DNA of 64,000 nt from Actinomycetes bacterium (GCA_023418505.1 JAEZZR010000001.1:62001-126000); one strand, 5' to 3'. Counted from the stretch's first letter, positions 43,375 to 54,449 are shown. Numbers and translations are program-made. Notes: a model not told the origin generated them from the sequence alone.

Positions 43375-46170
43375 TTAGCGCTTCTTGTTGCGACGAGCTG
43401 CCCGGCGACGGCTAGCACGGTTGCCACGATCCGGCGCCTCTTCGCGCTGGGGTGCAGCTAGACCATCTTCACCAGGGCCGGAGTAAGACATCTGCTGTGG
43501 CGTCGGTGCCTGCGGATTAATCGGCTGGGCAGCTGACGCACCGACTGGCTGGGCAGCTGCCTGCGCATTAGCACCAGGAGCGCCCGCAACTGAAGCCTGC
43601 GCACCTTCTGCATTTGCTTGGGCGTTTTCCGCTGCAGCCTGCGAAGCCTCCTGCGCCTTCTGCAGCTGCGCCCGCATCGCAAACAGCTGGCGCACCGACT
43701 CTTCCTTGATGCCCTCCATCATCGCGGTGAACATATCGAAGCCTTCACGCTGGTATTCCACCAACGGATCAGCCTGAGCCATGGCACGCAGACCAATACC
43801 CTCTTTCAGGTAATCCATCTCGTACAAGTGCTCACGCCACTTCTGATCCATCACGTTCAAGATGGTGAAGCGTTCAAGGTTGCGCATCTGCGATTCGCCA
43901 CCGATGCTGCTGACGGCTTCTTCCAGGTTCGCGTACTGCTGATCGATGTCTTCCTGGATGACGTCCCGCAGATCCTTGGCATCCAAGTCGCCGGCAGAGC
44001 CATATTCCTCGCCATCAACCAGGGATTCCCACGACATCGATGGGCCATAAAGTGCCTCGAAGGCATGCCAAAGCTGATTCAAGTCCCAGTCTTCGACATA
44101 GCCTTCTGCGGTAGCAGCGGAGATATAAGCACCGGTGACGTCGCGAAGCATATCGCGCACCTGAGTCTGCAGGTCTTCGCCTTCCAAAATGCGGCGGCGC
44201 TCCTGGTAAATCACCTTGCGCTGCTGGTTCATTACCTCGTCGTACTTCAACACATTCTTACGAATTTCGAAGTTCTGGGATTCCACCTGCGCCTGCACGC
44301 TCTTAATCGAGTTCGAAACCACCTTCGAATCGATTGGCACATCATCGGGCACGTTTAGCGTATTCATCAGCGCTTCCATGCGCTGACCGTTGAAGCGCAC
44401 CATCAAATCATCGCGCATGGACAGATAGAAGCGGGTCAAACCAGGATCGCCCTGGCGGCCGGTACGACCACGCAGCTGGTTATCAATACGGCGCGATTCG
44501 TGGCGCTCGGTACCCAACACGTAAAGGCCACCCGCTTCACGCACCTGATCAGCTTCTTCGGCTGCCTTCTTACGGCACTTGGCAATTTCGTCGTCCCAAG
44601 CAGCTTCGTACTCTTCTGGAGTCTCCACTGGATCCAGGCCACGGTTGCGCAGGTTCAAGTCCGCGATGATATCTGGATTGCCGCCCAACACAATGTCGGT
44701 ACCACGGCCGGCCATGTTGGTGGCTACAGTGACTGCACCGAGGCGGCCAGCTTCAGCGACGATCTCTGCTTCTTGCTCGTGGTGCTTCGCGTTCAGCACG
44801 TTGTGCTTGATGCCTTCGCGTTGCAGCAAACGGGACAGGTATTCGGATTTCTCCACCGAGGTGGTACCCACCAGTACTGGCTGGCCTTTATCGTGGCTAT
44901 CGCGAATATCTTCCACTACTGCCATGAACTTTGCTTCCTGAGTCTTATAGATCAGGTCGCTTTCATCCTTTCGCTGGCGCGGGCGGTTCGGTGGAATCGC
45001 CATCACGTTCAGCTTGTAGATCTGATGCAGCTCGGAAGCTTCGGTTTCCGCGGTACCAGTCATACCCGCTAGCTTTTCGTACAAACGGAAGTAATTCTGC
45101 AGCGTAATCGTGGCCAGCGTCTGGTTTTCGTTTTTGATCTCGACGCCTTCTTTGGCCTCGATAGCCTGGTGCATGCCGTCGTTGTATCGACGACCATCCA
45201 ACACACGGCCGGTGAACTCATCGACGATCAGGATCTCACCATTGCGGATGATGTAGTCCTTATCGCGGGTAAATAGCTCCTTAGCCTTCAAGGCATTGTT
45301 TAAGTAGCTAACTAGCTGCGAGTTCTCTGCCGCATACAGGTTTTCAATGCCAAGGTGGTCTTCCACATAGGCCACACCCTCTTCGCGGATACCGATGGTG
45401 CGCTTGCGCTCGTCTACTTCGTAGTGAATGTCTTTGCGCATCCCCGGCACAATCTTCGAAAACGCCTGGTACCAACGTGGGTCGCCGTCGGCAGGCCCAG
45501 AAATGATCAACGGGGTACGTGCTTCGTCGATCAGAATCGAGTCCACCTCGTCCACAATTGCGTAATGGTGGCCGCGCTGCACCAGATCCTTCAAATTGTG
45601 CGTCATGTTGTCGCGCAGATAATCGAAGCCGAACTCGTTGTTCGTGCCGTAGGTAATGTCCGCGGCATAGGCAGCACGACGCTGCTCCGGGTTCTTCGAC
45701 GCCAAGATCACGTCGGTCTCAAGCCCTAGGAATCGGTGCACACGCCCCATCCACTCGGCGTCACGCTTAGCCAAGTAATCGTTCACCGTCACCACATGCA
45801 CGCCCTTACCCTCAAGGGCGTTGAGGTAAGCCGGCAACACACAGGTCAGAGTCTTACCCTCACCGGTGCCCATCTCGGCCACATTGCCGAAGTGCAAGGC
45901 TGCACCACCCATCACCTGCACCTGGTAATGCTTCTGGCCTAACACGCGCCACGAGGCTTCGCGAGCGACGGCGAAAGCTTCCGGCAACAAGTCATCCACC
46001 GTTTCGCCATCGTTCAGACGAGTTTTAAACTCCTCTGTCTTCAGCCGCAGCTCTTCGTCGCTAAGCTCAGAAAACTGATCCTCTAACGAAATGACATTGT
46101 CCGCGATCGCCTTGAGACGCTTGACGGCACGTCCTTCGCCGACACGAAGCAGATTAGTAAGCGAAAACAC
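43375..46170 (-). CDS. secA: Preprotein translocase ATPase SecA
   Basis: Motor of the Sec pathway at the inner membrane. It starts [19 protein letters not shown]; Walker A is [17 protein letters not shown] near residue 100, and the DEVD region [17 protein letters not shown] lies near 210. IRR/AGRGTDI and [20 protein letters not shown] mark NBD2. The C-terminal ~90 residues are Ala/Gln/Pro-rich (low complexity) and end in basic [11 protein letters not shown] with no zinc-binding CxCx8CH tail. Length 931 aa. GTG start 46170; AAAGG stands 11 bases upstream. This is SecA1 by position next to hpf. Confidence 0.96.
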   Translation of the reverse strand: MFSLTNLLRVGEGRAVKRLKAIADNVISLEDQFSELSDEELRLKTEEFKTRLNDGETVDDLLPEAFAVAREASWRVLGQKHYQVQVMGGAALHFGNVAEMGTGEGKTLTCVLPAYLNALEGKGVHVVTVNDYLAKRDAEWMGRVHRFLGLETDVILASKNPEQRRAAYAADITYGTNNEFGFDYLRDNMTHNLKDLVQRGHHYAIVDEVDSILIDEARTPLIISGPADGDPRWYQAFSKIVPGMRKDIHYEVDERKRTIGIREEGVAYVEDHLGIENLYAAENSQLVSYLNNALKAKELFTRDKDYIIRNGEILIVDEFTGRVLDGRRYNDGMHQAIEAKEGVEIKNENQTLATITLQNYFRLYEKLAGMTGTAETEASELHQIYKLNVMAIPPNRPRQRKDESDLIYKTQEAKFMAVVEDIRDSHDKGQPVLVGTTSVEKSEYLSRLLQREGIKHNVLNAKHHEQEAEIVAEAGRLGAVTVATNMAGRGTDIVLGGNPDIIADLNLRNRGLDPVETPEEYEAAWDDEIAKCRKKAAEEADQVREAGGLYVLGTERHESRRIDNQLRGRTGRQGDPGLTRFYLSMRDDLMVRFNGQRMEALMNTLNVPDDVPIDSKVVSNSIKSVQAQVESQNFEIRKNVLKYDEVMNQQRKVIYQERRRILEGEDLQTQVRDMLRDVTGAYISAATAEGYVEDWDLNQLWHAFEALYGPSMSWESLVDGEEYGSAGDLDAKDLRDVIQEDIDQQYANLEEAVSSIGGESQMRNLERFTILNVMDQKWREHLYEMDYLKEGIGLRAMAQADPLVEYQREGFDMFTAMMEGIKEESVRQLFAMRAQLQKAQEASQAAAENAQANAEGAQASVAGAPGANAQAAAQPVGASAAQPINPQAPTPQQMSYSGPGEDGLAAPQREEAPDRGNRASRRRAARRNKKR

Positions 46171-46229
46171 AGGTGTTAGAACCTTTCGGCTTCAGGGTAG
46201 TTAATTTCAGAATCTCCAGTATAGAGCGG

Positions 46230-46260
46230 AACCCGCCTCCGACGAATACGAAGGCGGGTT
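46230..46260. terminator. Hairpin between hpf and secA
   Basis: A 9-bp stem AACCCGCCT/AGGCGGGTT with a 13-base loop lies about 60 bases upstream of secA and 37 past the hpf stop. No T-tract follows on the minus strand, so it may be an incomplete terminator or an attenuator between hpf and secA. Confidence 0.55.
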
Positions 46261-46296
46261 AGCACTACTTATACTGCTAAGCGTTAACTTCAGTGT

Positions 46297-46956
46297 TTAC
46301 TCTTCGTCAGCCAGTGCAATCAAGCCATAGTCATAAGCATGGCGACGGTACACCACCGAAGGGCGCTTGGTTTCTTCATCCACGAAGAGGAAGAAATCGT
46401 GGCCAACAAGTTCCATCTCGGATAGCGCCGCTTCCACGCTCATAGGTTCAGCGCTGTGCTCCTTCTTACGCACAACCTGGCCGAGCTGCTGATCTTCCAC
46501 CAGATCCTCATAAGGATCAGCTTTCACCTCAGCGCTGCGATCTTGCTGTGCCTCTTCCACCAGAGCTGCAGTAGCTTCACCAACAGAAATTGGAGCCCGG
46601 TGGCCAGAACGGCTGATCTTGCGCCGAGCCTTGACCTTACGCAGAGAACGCTCCATCTTTGCCAGCGCAGATTCTAACGCAGCATAGAAGCTATCTTCCT
46701 TTGCTTCCGCGCGAGCCAGATGCCCCTTGCCAGTAGCCGTAATCTGAATGCGATCCGAACGATCAGAGCGACGTGGGTTTGGTTCGTGCTGCAGCTCTAC
46801 GTGGAAGAACGTCAGAGTTGGATCTAGGCGTTCAATCTTCGCTAGCTTCGACTTCACCCGGTCCGCAAAGTGTTCTGGAACCTCAACGTTTCGGCCGGTG
46901 ATAGTCACCTGAGCATTAGGGCTGAGGACTTCGTTGTTGTCAGCAGGTGTGGTCAC
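46297..46956 (-). CDS. hpf: Long-form ribosome hibernation-promoting factor
   Basis: Binds idle 30S subunits and promotes 100S dimers through its C-terminal domain. The N-terminal S30AE domain (VTITGRNVEVPEHFADRVKS, DSFYAALESALAKMERSLRK) is joined by a linker to the C-terminal dimerisation domain (LVGHDFFLFVDEETKRPSVV then YRRHAYDYGLIAL). The open frame extends to 47046, but AGGA lies 5 bases before GTG 46956, giving 219 aa, the expected long-HPF size. It precedes secA on the same strand, as in other corynebacteria. Confidence 0.92.
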   Translation of the reverse strand: MTTPADNNEVLSPNAQVTITGRNVEVPEHFADRVKSKLAKIERLDPTLTFFHVELQHEPNPRRSDRSDRIQITATGKGHLARAEAKEDSFYAALESALAKMERSLRKVKARRKISRSGHRAPISVGEATAALVEEAQQDRSAEVKADPYEDLVEDQQLGQVVRKKEHSAEPMSVEAALSEMELVGHDFFLFVDEETKRPSVVYRRHAYDYGLIALADEE

Positions 46957-47161
46957 TTGCTTCCTACCTCCCGATGTAGCCACCGCCGCAACGTGAGCGG
47001 GATTACTCACGGCGTCCACGGTGACGGGTCTTACTGCAACCCTCATATTACCGAAATGCCCCCAACGCCTGAGGGCGCAAAGGCAACTTTTTATTGCCTC
47101 AGCTTCCTAATGCCAGGTCAGCCCGATGCGATTAATTTCCTGAGATTTTCCAACACCGCGT

Positions 47162-47902
47162 CTACGCCGCACTAAAGACACTTGCGATGGTCGTTTGCAG
47201 CCCCATCGCACCTAAAGTGAGCACTGAATGCCGCAGTGTGGCGCCAGTAGTTACCACATCATCAACCAGGATTATCTGCAGTTCAGAGGTGGTTTTCGTA
47301 GGCGTCTGCTTGTTGCTGGAGTTAGCGGCGCTGCAGCTGGCGGCCTGCTGAAACCGCTGCCAAATCTCTGCATCAATCCGCAGCTGACCACGCAGATTAA
47401 CGCTGCGCTGCTGGGCAGATAATCCCGCAGAGTCCGCTGCATGCTCCCGCGTAACCAGCAACGGAGCCACCCACATCCGGCCACCTTGCTGGCGACGCGC
47501 CACCTGCCGACACACAGCAGTAATAGGATCCCCGCCGCGAGTGCGCGCGGAGCTTTTCCGCGTTGGCGCCGGCACCAACACCCACGGTTTCAAACGTGGA
47601 TCCAACAGCACCCCGGCTGCCACCAGTTTGCGCAACATCGCATCAATTGCCGCAGCCATGGTTTCAATCGCGGCTGGATCACGGCGATCTTTGGCTGCCA
47701 GAAGCACCGATTTCACCTCACGCACCCCGTAGTTCTGTGCCGCCCAGATTGGCACTAACCCACCAGCTCTGGGGCTAATCTGCCGGGGTGGGTGCTGCAA
47801 TAACTCAGCACAACGCGCACAGAGACACATTGAGGGCTGACGACGCATGCCACATCCCGGGCAAGTTGCGGGGAGCACTAAGTCCCCAATGCCCTGGAAC
47901 AC
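47162..47902 (-). CDS. ComF-family phosphoribosyltransferase-like protein
   Basis: 246-aa protein of the ComF/GntX family. The N-terminal zinc module is CPGCGMRRQPSMCLCARC, and the C-terminal PRPP loop is IILVDDVVTTGATL. In competent bacteria ComF helps DNA uptake; in actinobacteria the role is uncertain. GTG 47902 follows GGAG at 5 bases. A Ser/Asn/Lys-rich insert (about residues 198-208) precedes the PRPP motif. It lies 75 bases after lpqB on the same strand. Confidence 0.88.
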   Translation of the reverse strand: MFQGIGDLVLPATCPGCGMRRQPSMCLCARCAELLQHPPRQISPRAGGLVPIWAAQNYGVREVKSVLLAAKDRRDPAAIETMAAAIDAMLRKLVAAGVLLDPRLKPWVLVPAPTRKSSARTRGGDPITAVCRQVARRQQGGRMWVAPLLVTREHAADSAGLSAQQRSVNLRGQLRIDAEIWQRFQQAASCSAANSSNKQTPTKTTSELQIILVDDVVTTGATLRHSVLTLGAMGLQTTIASVFSAA

Positions 47903-47977
47903 AGCCGCTCCCCTCCCCTTAAGTTCGCATCCTGTACCGCTGCCCGCGTCCTACGGCTATCAGCAACCGGCTACCAG

Positions 47978-49885
47978 CTACTCCACCGACACCGGCGCCA
48001 TCCGCAATGCGCCACCTGGCACCGAACGCCAGAACTGTTGCTCGCCTTCTGTGGTGATCAGTTCCATCAACGAGTTCGCATCCAGGGCATAGAGCCGAGT
48101 GGAAGACGAAGACAGCACCGCCAACGGTGGCGAGAGATTCAACTTAGGCAGCACGGTAGTGGTGGAACCGTCGGCAGGCACTCGAACCACTGGCACCGTC
48201 GCGTCAGTACTGCCAGCAATGATGATGGAATTGGCCGTCCACGACAGCGAAATCAAGTTCGGATCCCCAGAGATCGGCAACTGCTTCGGTTCGCTGAGCT
48301 GCCACGGACCAGATTCCGTACGAATAATCGTGGACAGGTACAAGCGGCCTTCGATCAACATCGCTGCCTGCGTGCCCGAGCTATCCACGCGGAACTCGGA
48401 GATGCCCGGCGCATCGTCGGCGATCAAATCGCCGAAGGCACTCATATCCACTTCTTCGATGCTGGTGGCTGCTTGTGGTTCTGGCTGTACCAGGCGCACC
48501 ACCTGGCGGCCGTCCACTACCGTCCACACTGAGGTAGCTGCCGGCGACCACGTCGGCCGGGTCAGGCTCGAGGCCTCCAGCACGGATACCGGAGTGCTAT
48601 CCCGGAACCCAATACGCAGCGTCGATTGTCCAGCGGAACTCGTGCGCCCTGAGCCATTTCCTGATCCATTGCTCTCCTGGCCGCTACCTTGGCCGCTACC
48701 TTGGCCACTACCTTGGCCACTGCGCGACCGCACTACCGCGGCGATTACTTCCTCACCCGCAGTGTTCAGTCCAATACCCGCCGAGCCATAAATCTCCTGG
48801 CCGGTCAGCGTCCACTGATCGCTAATCGGTACCAGCTGGTTGTTCACCAGCTCTTGGATCGTTGATTCATAAACCGTACGCAACGACGTCCGATCCGCCG
48901 GAATCTGATTCGGATCCAGCAAGCGCAATTCGTCAGAGTTCTTCGTCCACAAGCCCGGATGCTGCTCTACTAGTGGCCTGCCGTTGGCCAATAGCTCCCA
49001 GGTACCGCGCTGATCCGCATCGGTGAGAGTAAACACCAATTGCGCTGCGGCAATTTGGCGCAACGAGTCATCCATATCCTCATCGAAGTTCATCAGGTTA
49101 ATCGCGCGATTGCCGTTGCGCACCTGCGTTTCAATCGGAGAATCTAACGACGGGATCGCCGAACTTACGCCCTCGGCCAAACTCCTCCTAGGTCCGCCTT
49201 GCAGCAAGGTAATCAAGTGGGCAGAAAGATCACGCTCTCCCCGGTACACCCAACGTCGATCGGCTACCAGCTGGTTTCCGGTGGGATCCACGAAGTAGAT
49301 GTTGCGCGGCGAAGTGGTGTCCAAAAACGTTTGGCGCTCCACGATCACCGTGTTGGGCAGCTCTGCAATCCGCCATTGGCCAGCAGGACTGCGCGACAAG
49401 CGTACCGACGTAGTAATTTCATTCGCCGGATTCTGTAATTCGGCTTCGGCGCGCGGCTCGAAGATGCCACCTTGACCTAACTGGCCAACGGGCATGGCTT
49501 GCACAGCAAACATCTGGGTAGAGCCGGTACCGCGGAACAGGCTATTGCCTTCGTTAGCTTCCGTTTGCTCCGGAGTTTCCGCCAACACATTGATGGTGTC
49601 CACGATCAACTTGTCGGTAGTAGGACGCCACTGTTCATTGGCTTCTGGGGTCAAAAATGCCCGAGCCGCCGCATAATCATCCTGCGAGTGTGCACTAGCG
49701 GCAAAGAAATCACGCAAGATTACGTCGGCTTCCACGTCGTCGCGAGGCTCTGGCACTACCAAAGACAACTCCGGCGCGTCGTAGCTGCGCAACACCTGAG
49801 GAGACGTCGAACCCGGCAACGTAGCGCAACCAGCCGCAGTCAGCGCTGCCACCACCAGGGTTGCTGTGACAACTAGCCGTTTCAT
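47978..49885 (-). CDS. lpqB: Lipoprotein LpqB, accessory of MtrAB
   Basis: Exported lipoprotein that modulates the sensor MtrB. The signal peptide ends in lipobox LTAAGC (Cys 20). A GerMN-like domain follows (about 150-300) and then a C-terminal propeller-like domain. Length 635 aa. A Gly/Gln/Ser insert, GQGSGQGSGQGSGQ and onward, near residues 385-400, is produced by 12-nt tandem repeats. The start overlaps the mtrB stop as ATGA, so mtrA-mtrB-lpqB is translationally coupled. Confidence 0.95.
   Translation of the reverse strand: MKRLVVTATLVVAALTAAGCATLPGSTSPQVLRSYDAPELSLVVPEPRDDVEADVILRDFFAASAHSQDDYAAARAFLTPEANEQWRPTTDKLIVDTINVLAETPEQTEANEGNSLFRGTGSTQMFAVQAMPVGQLGQGGIFEPRAEAELQNPANEITTSVRLSRSPAGQWRIAELPNTVIVERQTFLDTTSPRNIYFVDPTGNQLVADRRWVYRGERDLSAHLITLLQGGPRRSLAEGVSSAIPSLDSPIETQVRNGNRAINLMNFDEDMDDSLRQIAAAQLVFTLTDADQRGTWELLANGRPLVEQHPGLWTKNSDELRLLDPNQIPADRTSLRTVYESTIQELVNNQLVPISDQWTLTGQEIYGSAGIGLNTAGEEVIAAVVRSRSGQGSGQGSGQGSGQESNGSGNGSGRTSSAGQSTLRIGFRDSTPVSVLEASSLTRPTWSPAATSVWTVVDGRQVVRLVQPEPQAATSIEEVDMSAFGDLIADDAPGISEFRVDSSGTQAAMLIEGRLYLSTIIRTESGPWQLSEPKQLPISGDPNLISLSWTANSIIIAGSTDATVPVVRVPADGSTTTVLPKLNLSPPLAVLSSSSTRLYALDANSLMELITTEGEQQFWRSVPGGALRMAPVSVE
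48679..48722 (-). repeat. 12-nt tandem repeat inside lpqB
   Basis: About 3.7 units of GGCCGCTACCTT (plus strand), with one G-to-A change in the later units, encode (GQGS)n on the minus strand. In-frame length change would not disrupt lpqB, so this is a candidate variable site. Confidence 0.85.
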
Positions 49886-51495
49886 TGCAGATCCTCCTCA
49901 CCCGGAACTTCCAGGGGCAGTGGTGGCACTAGTGGGATGTCGGTGTCGTCCTGGTTTAGTGGCAGTACCAGGCGGAAGCAACTGCCGAATCCTGGAATGC
50001 CGTGGGCGTCTAGGTTACCGCCGTGCAAGATGGCATCTTCGCGGGCGATGTTCAGACCCAGTCCAGTGCCACCAGTGCGGCGCTCGCGGGACGGATCTGC
50101 CCGCCAGAAGCGGTTGAACACCAGATCTTCTTGCTCGGGTTTCAAACCCACGCCGTGATCCACCACGGTTACGGCCAATGCGGTCTCGTTGGCAGCTACC
50201 GTGACATCCACGGGATTGCCTTCACTATGGTCAACGGCATTGGCCAATAGGTTTCGGATAATGCGCTCAACACGTCGGGTATCCATCTGTGCCATCGCTG
50301 GTTGTTCCGGCAGATGCACGCGAATTTCCACACCCATTTCATCGGCAACAGGTTGCACTTGTTCGCGTGCCGATTCAATGACCTGCGCGATGTCGAGCTC
50401 TACTGCCGAAAGCTCAGCTACACCAGCATCATGGCGGGAGATCTCCAACAAATCAGAAAGCAACATCTCGAAGCGATCCAGCTCGTCGGTCAGCAGCTCT
50501 GAGGCACGCCGCGTCATTGGATCGAGTTCGTCGGCATTGTCGGCAATCATGTCGGCGGCCATCCGCACCGTCGTTAGCGGCGTACGCAATTCATGTGACA
50601 CATCCGAGGTAAATTGCCGCTGCAAGTTGCCGTATTCCTCCAACTGCCGGATCTGGTGCGATAGCGATTCGGCCATCATGTTGAAGTTCACGGCCAGGCG
50701 CGCCATTTCGTCTTCTCCGCGCACGGCCATACGCTCGCGCAAATGCCCATCAGAGAAGCGCTCCGCAATGCGGGCAGCCTGGCGCACTGGCGTTGTAATT
50801 TGATTGGCAAAGAACCAGGTAATACCCACAAGCAGCAGGGTAATCACTACGGTGGCGCCCAAAAACAGACCGCGTACCAGCGCTAGGGTGGCTTCTTCGG
50901 TGGTCATCGGCATCACCAGGTACAGCTGCAGGCCAGCTATATCCGAGCTGGTGGGAGTACCGATAATCAGCGCCGTGTAATCCGAACCATCGCGGGAGTG
51001 CACCGTAGCGTATTGGTAAGCCACCTGGTCGCCACTGACCACCGACATCAACGTGGCAGGGATTTCCAAATTACTCGGCGAGAGCACAACCTCGTCGTTC
51101 GCGCCACTAGGTGCAGCGAGTACCGCCTCGTAGACGGTTTGGCGGGTGGTTGCGGAATTTTCCGTGCGATCCGCCAGCGCCTCGCGAGCTTGTGCCAGCT
51201 GCATCGTAATCTCCGAGGTACCAGCGGTTTCCACCTGCTGTTCTACCAGTTGGCGGGCACGATCAATCTCTTCGCTGGCGACGGTAATCTTCGCATCCAT
51301 CAGCCGCTGCGCCACGATCGACACCAATGCGAAACCCAGCACCCCGATGACTAGCAAAGACACCACCATCACGGAGGTGACTACACGCACTTGGATCGAC
51401 GTCCGCCACATCTCGGCCAGACGCCCGAACCAACAGCGCATAAAGTCGCCGAAATCCCTAAAGAGTGATCTCAGCGAGAGGTTGAAGAGTCTCAT
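49882..51495 (-). CDS. mtrB: Sensor histidine kinase MtrB
   Basis: Inner-membrane sensor of the MtrAB system, which controls cell-wall and osmotic genes. Two TM segments (about 36-60 and 225-250) flank a ~165-residue extracytoplasmic domain. HAMP follows, then the HisKA phospho-acceptor in SHELRTPLTTV, and HATPase boxes NLLANAVDHS, DHGVGL and GGTGLGLNIA. Length 537 aa. The start overlaps the mtrA stop (ATGA) and the stop overlaps the lpqB start. Confidence 0.96.
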   Translation of the reverse strand: MRLFNLSLRSLFRDFGDFMRCWFGRLAEMWRTSIQVRVVTSVMVVSLLVIGVLGFALVSIVAQRLMDAKITVASEEIDRARQLVEQQVETAGTSEITMQLAQAREALADRTENSATTRQTVYEAVLAAPSGANDEVVLSPSNLEIPATLMSVVSGDQVAYQYATVHSRDGSDYTALIIGTPTSSDIAGLQLYLVMPMTTEEATLALVRGLFLGATVVITLLLVGITWFFANQITTPVRQAARIAERFSDGHLRERMAVRGEDEMARLAVNFNMMAESLSHQIRQLEEYGNLQRQFTSDVSHELRTPLTTVRMAADMIADNADELDPMTRRASELLTDELDRFEMLLSDLLEISRHDAGVAELSAVELDIAQVIESAREQVQPVADEMGVEIRVHLPEQPAMAQMDTRRVERIIRNLLANAVDHSEGNPVDVTVAANETALAVTVVDHGVGLKPEQEDLVFNRFWRADPSRERRTGGTGLGLNIAREDAILHGGNLDAHGIPGFGSCFRLVLPLNQDDTDIPLVPPLPLEVPGEEDLQ

Positions 51496-52166
51496 TCGCC
51501 AGTTTTATATCCCACCCCGCGCACGGTAAGCACAATACGCGGATTCTCTGGATCCTTTTCGATCTTCGAGCGCAACCGCTGCACGTGAACATTAACCAAT
51601 CGAGTATCAGAGGCATGCTGGTAGCCCCAGACCTTTTCCAGCAGCTCTTCGCGGGTAAATACCTGCTTTGGCCGCTGTGCCATCGCCAGCAATAGATCGA
51701 ATTCCAGCGGGGTGAGAGAGATCTCTTCGCCGTTGCGGCTTACGGCATGGCCGGGTACATCGATGGAAATATCGGCGATTTCGATGGTCTCGGTGGGCTC
51801 CACATCTTGGCGACGCAGCCGAGCGCGCACGCGTGCGAACAATTCCTTTGGCTTGAAAGGCTTGGTCACGTAGTCATCGGCACCGGATTCCAAGCCCAGT
51901 ACCACGTCTACGGTGTCAGACTTCGCGGTCAACATAATGATCGGCACCGACGAAGTCTCGCGGATCGTGCGGCACACATCCACACCACCCATGCCCGGCA
52001 GCATCAGATCCAGCAGGATCAGATCCGGGTCTTCTTTGGCAGCTGCTACTACTGCCTCGTTGCCGTCTCCCACTACTACTGTGTCGAATCCTTCACGTTC
52101 CAACACCATAGTGAGCATTTCTGCAATTGCGGGATCGTCGTCGACAACCAAAATTTTCGAAGCCAT
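51492..52166 (-). CDS. mtrA: Response regulator MtrA
   Basis: OmpR-family regulator of cell-wall, division and osmotic genes. The receiver domain has the acidic pair DDD near residue 9 and phospho-acceptor Asp in LILLDLMLPGMGG; the C-terminal winged helix has LTPLEFDLLLAM and DTRLVNVHVQRLRSKIE. The frame opens at 52304, but ATG 52166 (MASKILVVDDD) gives 224 aa. TAATAT lies 7 bases upstream with no ribosome site, so the transcript is probably leaderless. It is the first gene of mtrA-mtrB-lpqB. Confidence 0.97.
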   Translation of the reverse strand: MASKILVVDDDPAIAEMLTMVLEREGFDTVVVGDGNEAVVAAAKEDPDLILLDLMLPGMGGVDVCRTIRETSSVPIIMLTAKSDTVDVVLGLESGADDYVTKPFKPKELFARVRARLRRQDVEPTETIEIADISIDVPGHAVSRNGEEISLTPLEFDLLLAMAQRPKQVFTREELLEKVWGYQHASDTRLVNVHVQRLRSKIEKDPENPRIVLTVRGVGYKTGE

Positions 52167-52216
52167 GAAAATAATATTAACCGGGGATGAGAAACAACAC
52201 CCAAGCCCGAAAACTA

Positions 52217-52858
52217 CTACCCGATTACGCTTGTGATTTTCCGGCAGGTAGCTGCAACATCGCCGTCGCAGCGGTACCACGGAGAGCGCCACGACATCGC
52301 GCATAATGCGCGGTAGGCTTCCGACGTTGCCTGCTGCAGCGAGCTATCCCGCTCATAAGCATCCCGGGTGCGGCTGCGGTCTTGTTGCTCCCGGCTCATG
52401 GCACGGTATGCGGCCAGATCGGCAGAGACATCAAGATAAATCTGCAGCTGGGGCACGGGCAGCCCGAATTGGTCGAACTCTAGTTCACCAATGAAATCAA
52501 CGATGTTGCGATCGCTGGTACGCGCCCAGGAATAGGCCGCATTAGATGCGACATAACGATCGCACAGCACAACGTCGTAAGCCTCTAAATAATGCGCAAT
52601 TTCTCCGGCCATATCGCGCCGATCCAACGCAAACAGCAGTGCCATCGCCCAGGCGGAATTGGGGACGTCACCCAGCCTGCCGTGTAGCGCGTCGTCGGCG
52701 AGATCCGCAAACAACGTCTTGCGGTAGGCCGGGAAGCTCAAACGCCCGACCCGCAAACCTTGCTGCTCGAGTTGCTGCTCTACGGCACTGACCAAGGTAT
52801 TCTTCCCTGCGCCATCAATGCCTTCGACGCTGATCAACGCTGCTGTTCGATGTCGCAT
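52217..52858 (-). CDS. tmk: Thymidylate kinase
   Basis: Phosphorylates dTMP to dTDP. P-loop GIDGAGKNT near residue 14, DRY in LCDRYVASNAAYS and the R-rich lid in REQQDRSRTRD are visible. Length 213 aa. GAAAG stands 8 bases before ATG 52858. It lies between ahcY (12-base gap) and mtrA on the same strand, the same order as Rv3248c-Rv3247c-Rv3246c. Confidence 0.94.
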   Translation of the reverse strand: MRHRTAALISVEGIDGAGKNTLVSAVEQQLEQQGLRVGRLSFPAYRKTLFADLADDALHGRLGDVPNSAWAMALLFALDRRDMAGEIAHYLEAYDVVLCDRYVASNAAYSWARTSDRNIVDFIGELEFDQFGLPVPQLQIYLDVSADLAAYRAMSREQQDRSRTRDAYERDSSLQQATSEAYRALCAMSWRSPWYRCDGDVAATCRKITSVIG

Positions 52859-52870
52859 CCTCTGTACTTT

Positions 52871-54418
52871 CTAGTAGCGGTAGTGCTCTGGCTTGAACGG
52901 GCCGGCGACGTCTACGCCGATGTATTCTGCCTGCTCTTTGGTCAGGGTGGTCAGACGCCCACCCAGCGCTTCGACGTGGATACGCGCGACCTTTTCGTCC
53001 AAGATCTTCGGCAAGCGGTGCACGCCTACCGGATAGGCAGCGCCATTGGTGAATAGCTCGATTTGAGCAATCACCTGGTCGGCAAAGGAATTGGACATCA
53101 CAAACGAGGGATGGCCGGTGGCATTGCCCAGGTTTAGCAGGCGGCCTTCAGACAGCACGATCAACGACTTGGTCTGCCCATCGGCATGCGGGAAGCGGTA
53201 CTCGGCAACCTGCGGTTTGATCTCAATACGCGTGACTTCATCCTTGTGATGCAGGCTGTGCATATCGATCTCGTTGTCGAAGTGGCCGATATTGCCCAGC
53301 AGCGCGTGATCTTTCATCTGCTGCATGTGCTGGTAGGTGATGATGTCTTTGTTGCCGGTGGCGGTAATCACCACATCCATATCGGCAATCACGTCTTCCA
53401 CGGTGACTACCGAGTAGCCATCCATTAGTGCCTGCAGCGCATTAATTGGATCTGCTTCGGTGACGCATACGCGCGCCCCTTGGCCTTGCAGCGCCTCAGC
53501 ACAGCCCTTGCCCACATCGCCATAGCCACAGACCAGGACATTCTTGCCACCGAGCAACATATCGGTGCCTCGGTTAATACCGTCGAGCAAGCTATGCCGG
53601 GTGCCGTACTTGTTGTCGAACTTCGACTTCGTTACCGCATCGTTGACGTTCATCGCCGGGAACGGCAGCACGCCCTGTTCTGCGAATTGGTACAGCCGGT
53701 GCACGCCGGTGGTGGTTTCTTCGGTAACGCCTTGGATGCTCTCCGATAATGCGGTAAACCGTTTCGGATTTCGCGCTAACGACGCTGCCAGCATGTGCTT
53801 GAAGGCAATGAATTCATCGGCGTCGTCACTGTCAATCGGCGGTACTACACCAGCTTCTTCGTACTCGCGCCCCTTGATTACTGCCATAGTGGCGTCGCCA
53901 CCATCATCCAAGATCATGTTTGGCTCCACGCCATCCCAATCGAAGATGCGGTCGATGCACCACCAGTATTCATCCAGGGTTTCGCCCTTCCAGGCAAAAA
54001 CCGGCACACCTTGAGGATTTTCTGGGGTGCCTTCTGGGCCTACGACGACAGCAGCAGCCGCTTCATCCTGGGTGGAATAAATATTGCACGAAGCCCAGCG
54101 CACCTTGGCACCTAGGGCAGTGAGAGTTTCAATGAGTACCGCGGTTTGCACGGTCATGTGAATCGAACCGGCAATACGCGCACCGGCAAGAGGCTGTTCC
54201 GCAGCATATTCTTCGCGCAACGCCATCAAGCCCGGCATTTCCTTTTCTGCCAGGCGGATCTGATGGCGACCAGCCTCGGCCAAAGATAGGTCGGCTACTC
54301 GGAACGCAGGATTTTCTCCATTGTGAAGCTGTTCCGGATCTTGCGGCAGTGGTGCAGGCTTAAAGTTTGTAGCAGCGGTGTTAGTTGCGGCGGTGTTAGT
54401 TCCAGCATTAGATGACAT
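52871..54418 (-). CDS. ahcY: Adenosylhomocysteinase
   Basis: Cleaves S-adenosylhomocysteine to adenosine and homocysteine, recycling the product of methylation. The NAD-binding motif [15 protein letters not shown], the substrate motif [15 protein letters not shown] and the C-terminal HYRY end are present. Length 515 aa from ATG 54418 (preferred over 54427 because TAGG is then well spaced). The N-terminus carries a short Asn-Thr-Ala-Ala repeat absent from most homologues. It is followed by tmk. Confidence 0.96.
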   Translation of the reverse strand: MSSNAGTNTAATNTAATNFKPAPLPQDPEQLHNGENPAFRVADLSLAEAGRHQIRLAEKEMPGLMALREEYAAEQPLAGARIAGSIHMTVQTAVLIETLTALGAKVRWASCNIYSTQDEAAAAVVVGPEGTPENPQGVPVFAWKGETLDEYWWCIDRIFDWDGVEPNMILDDGGDATMAVIKGREYEEAGVVPPIDSDDADEFIAFKHMLAASLARNPKRFTALSESIQGVTEETTTGVHRLYQFAEQGVLPFPAMNVNDAVTKSKFDNKYGTRHSLLDGINRGTDMLLGGKNVLVCGYGDVGKGCAEALQGQGARVCVTEADPINALQALMDGYSVVTVEDVIADMDVVITATGNKDIITYQHMQQMKDHALLGNIGHFDNEIDMHSLHHKDEVTRIEIKPQVAEYRFPHADGQTKSLIVLSEGRLLNLGNATGHPSFVMSNSFADQVIAQIELFTNGAAYPVGVHRLPKILDEKVARIHVEALGGRLTTLTKEQAEYIGVDVAGPFKPEHYRY

Positions 54419-54449
54419 AGCTGCCATCCTAGCTAGAGATCAGTGTTAG

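Noticed and set aside
43618..44358. 246-codon plus-strand frame
   Set aside because: Antisense to the secA C-terminal half.
47090..47125. GGCAA/TTGCC hairpin after the ComF-like gene as terminator
   Set aside because: Only a 5-bp stem and the following bases TTTGCG are not a proper T-tract.
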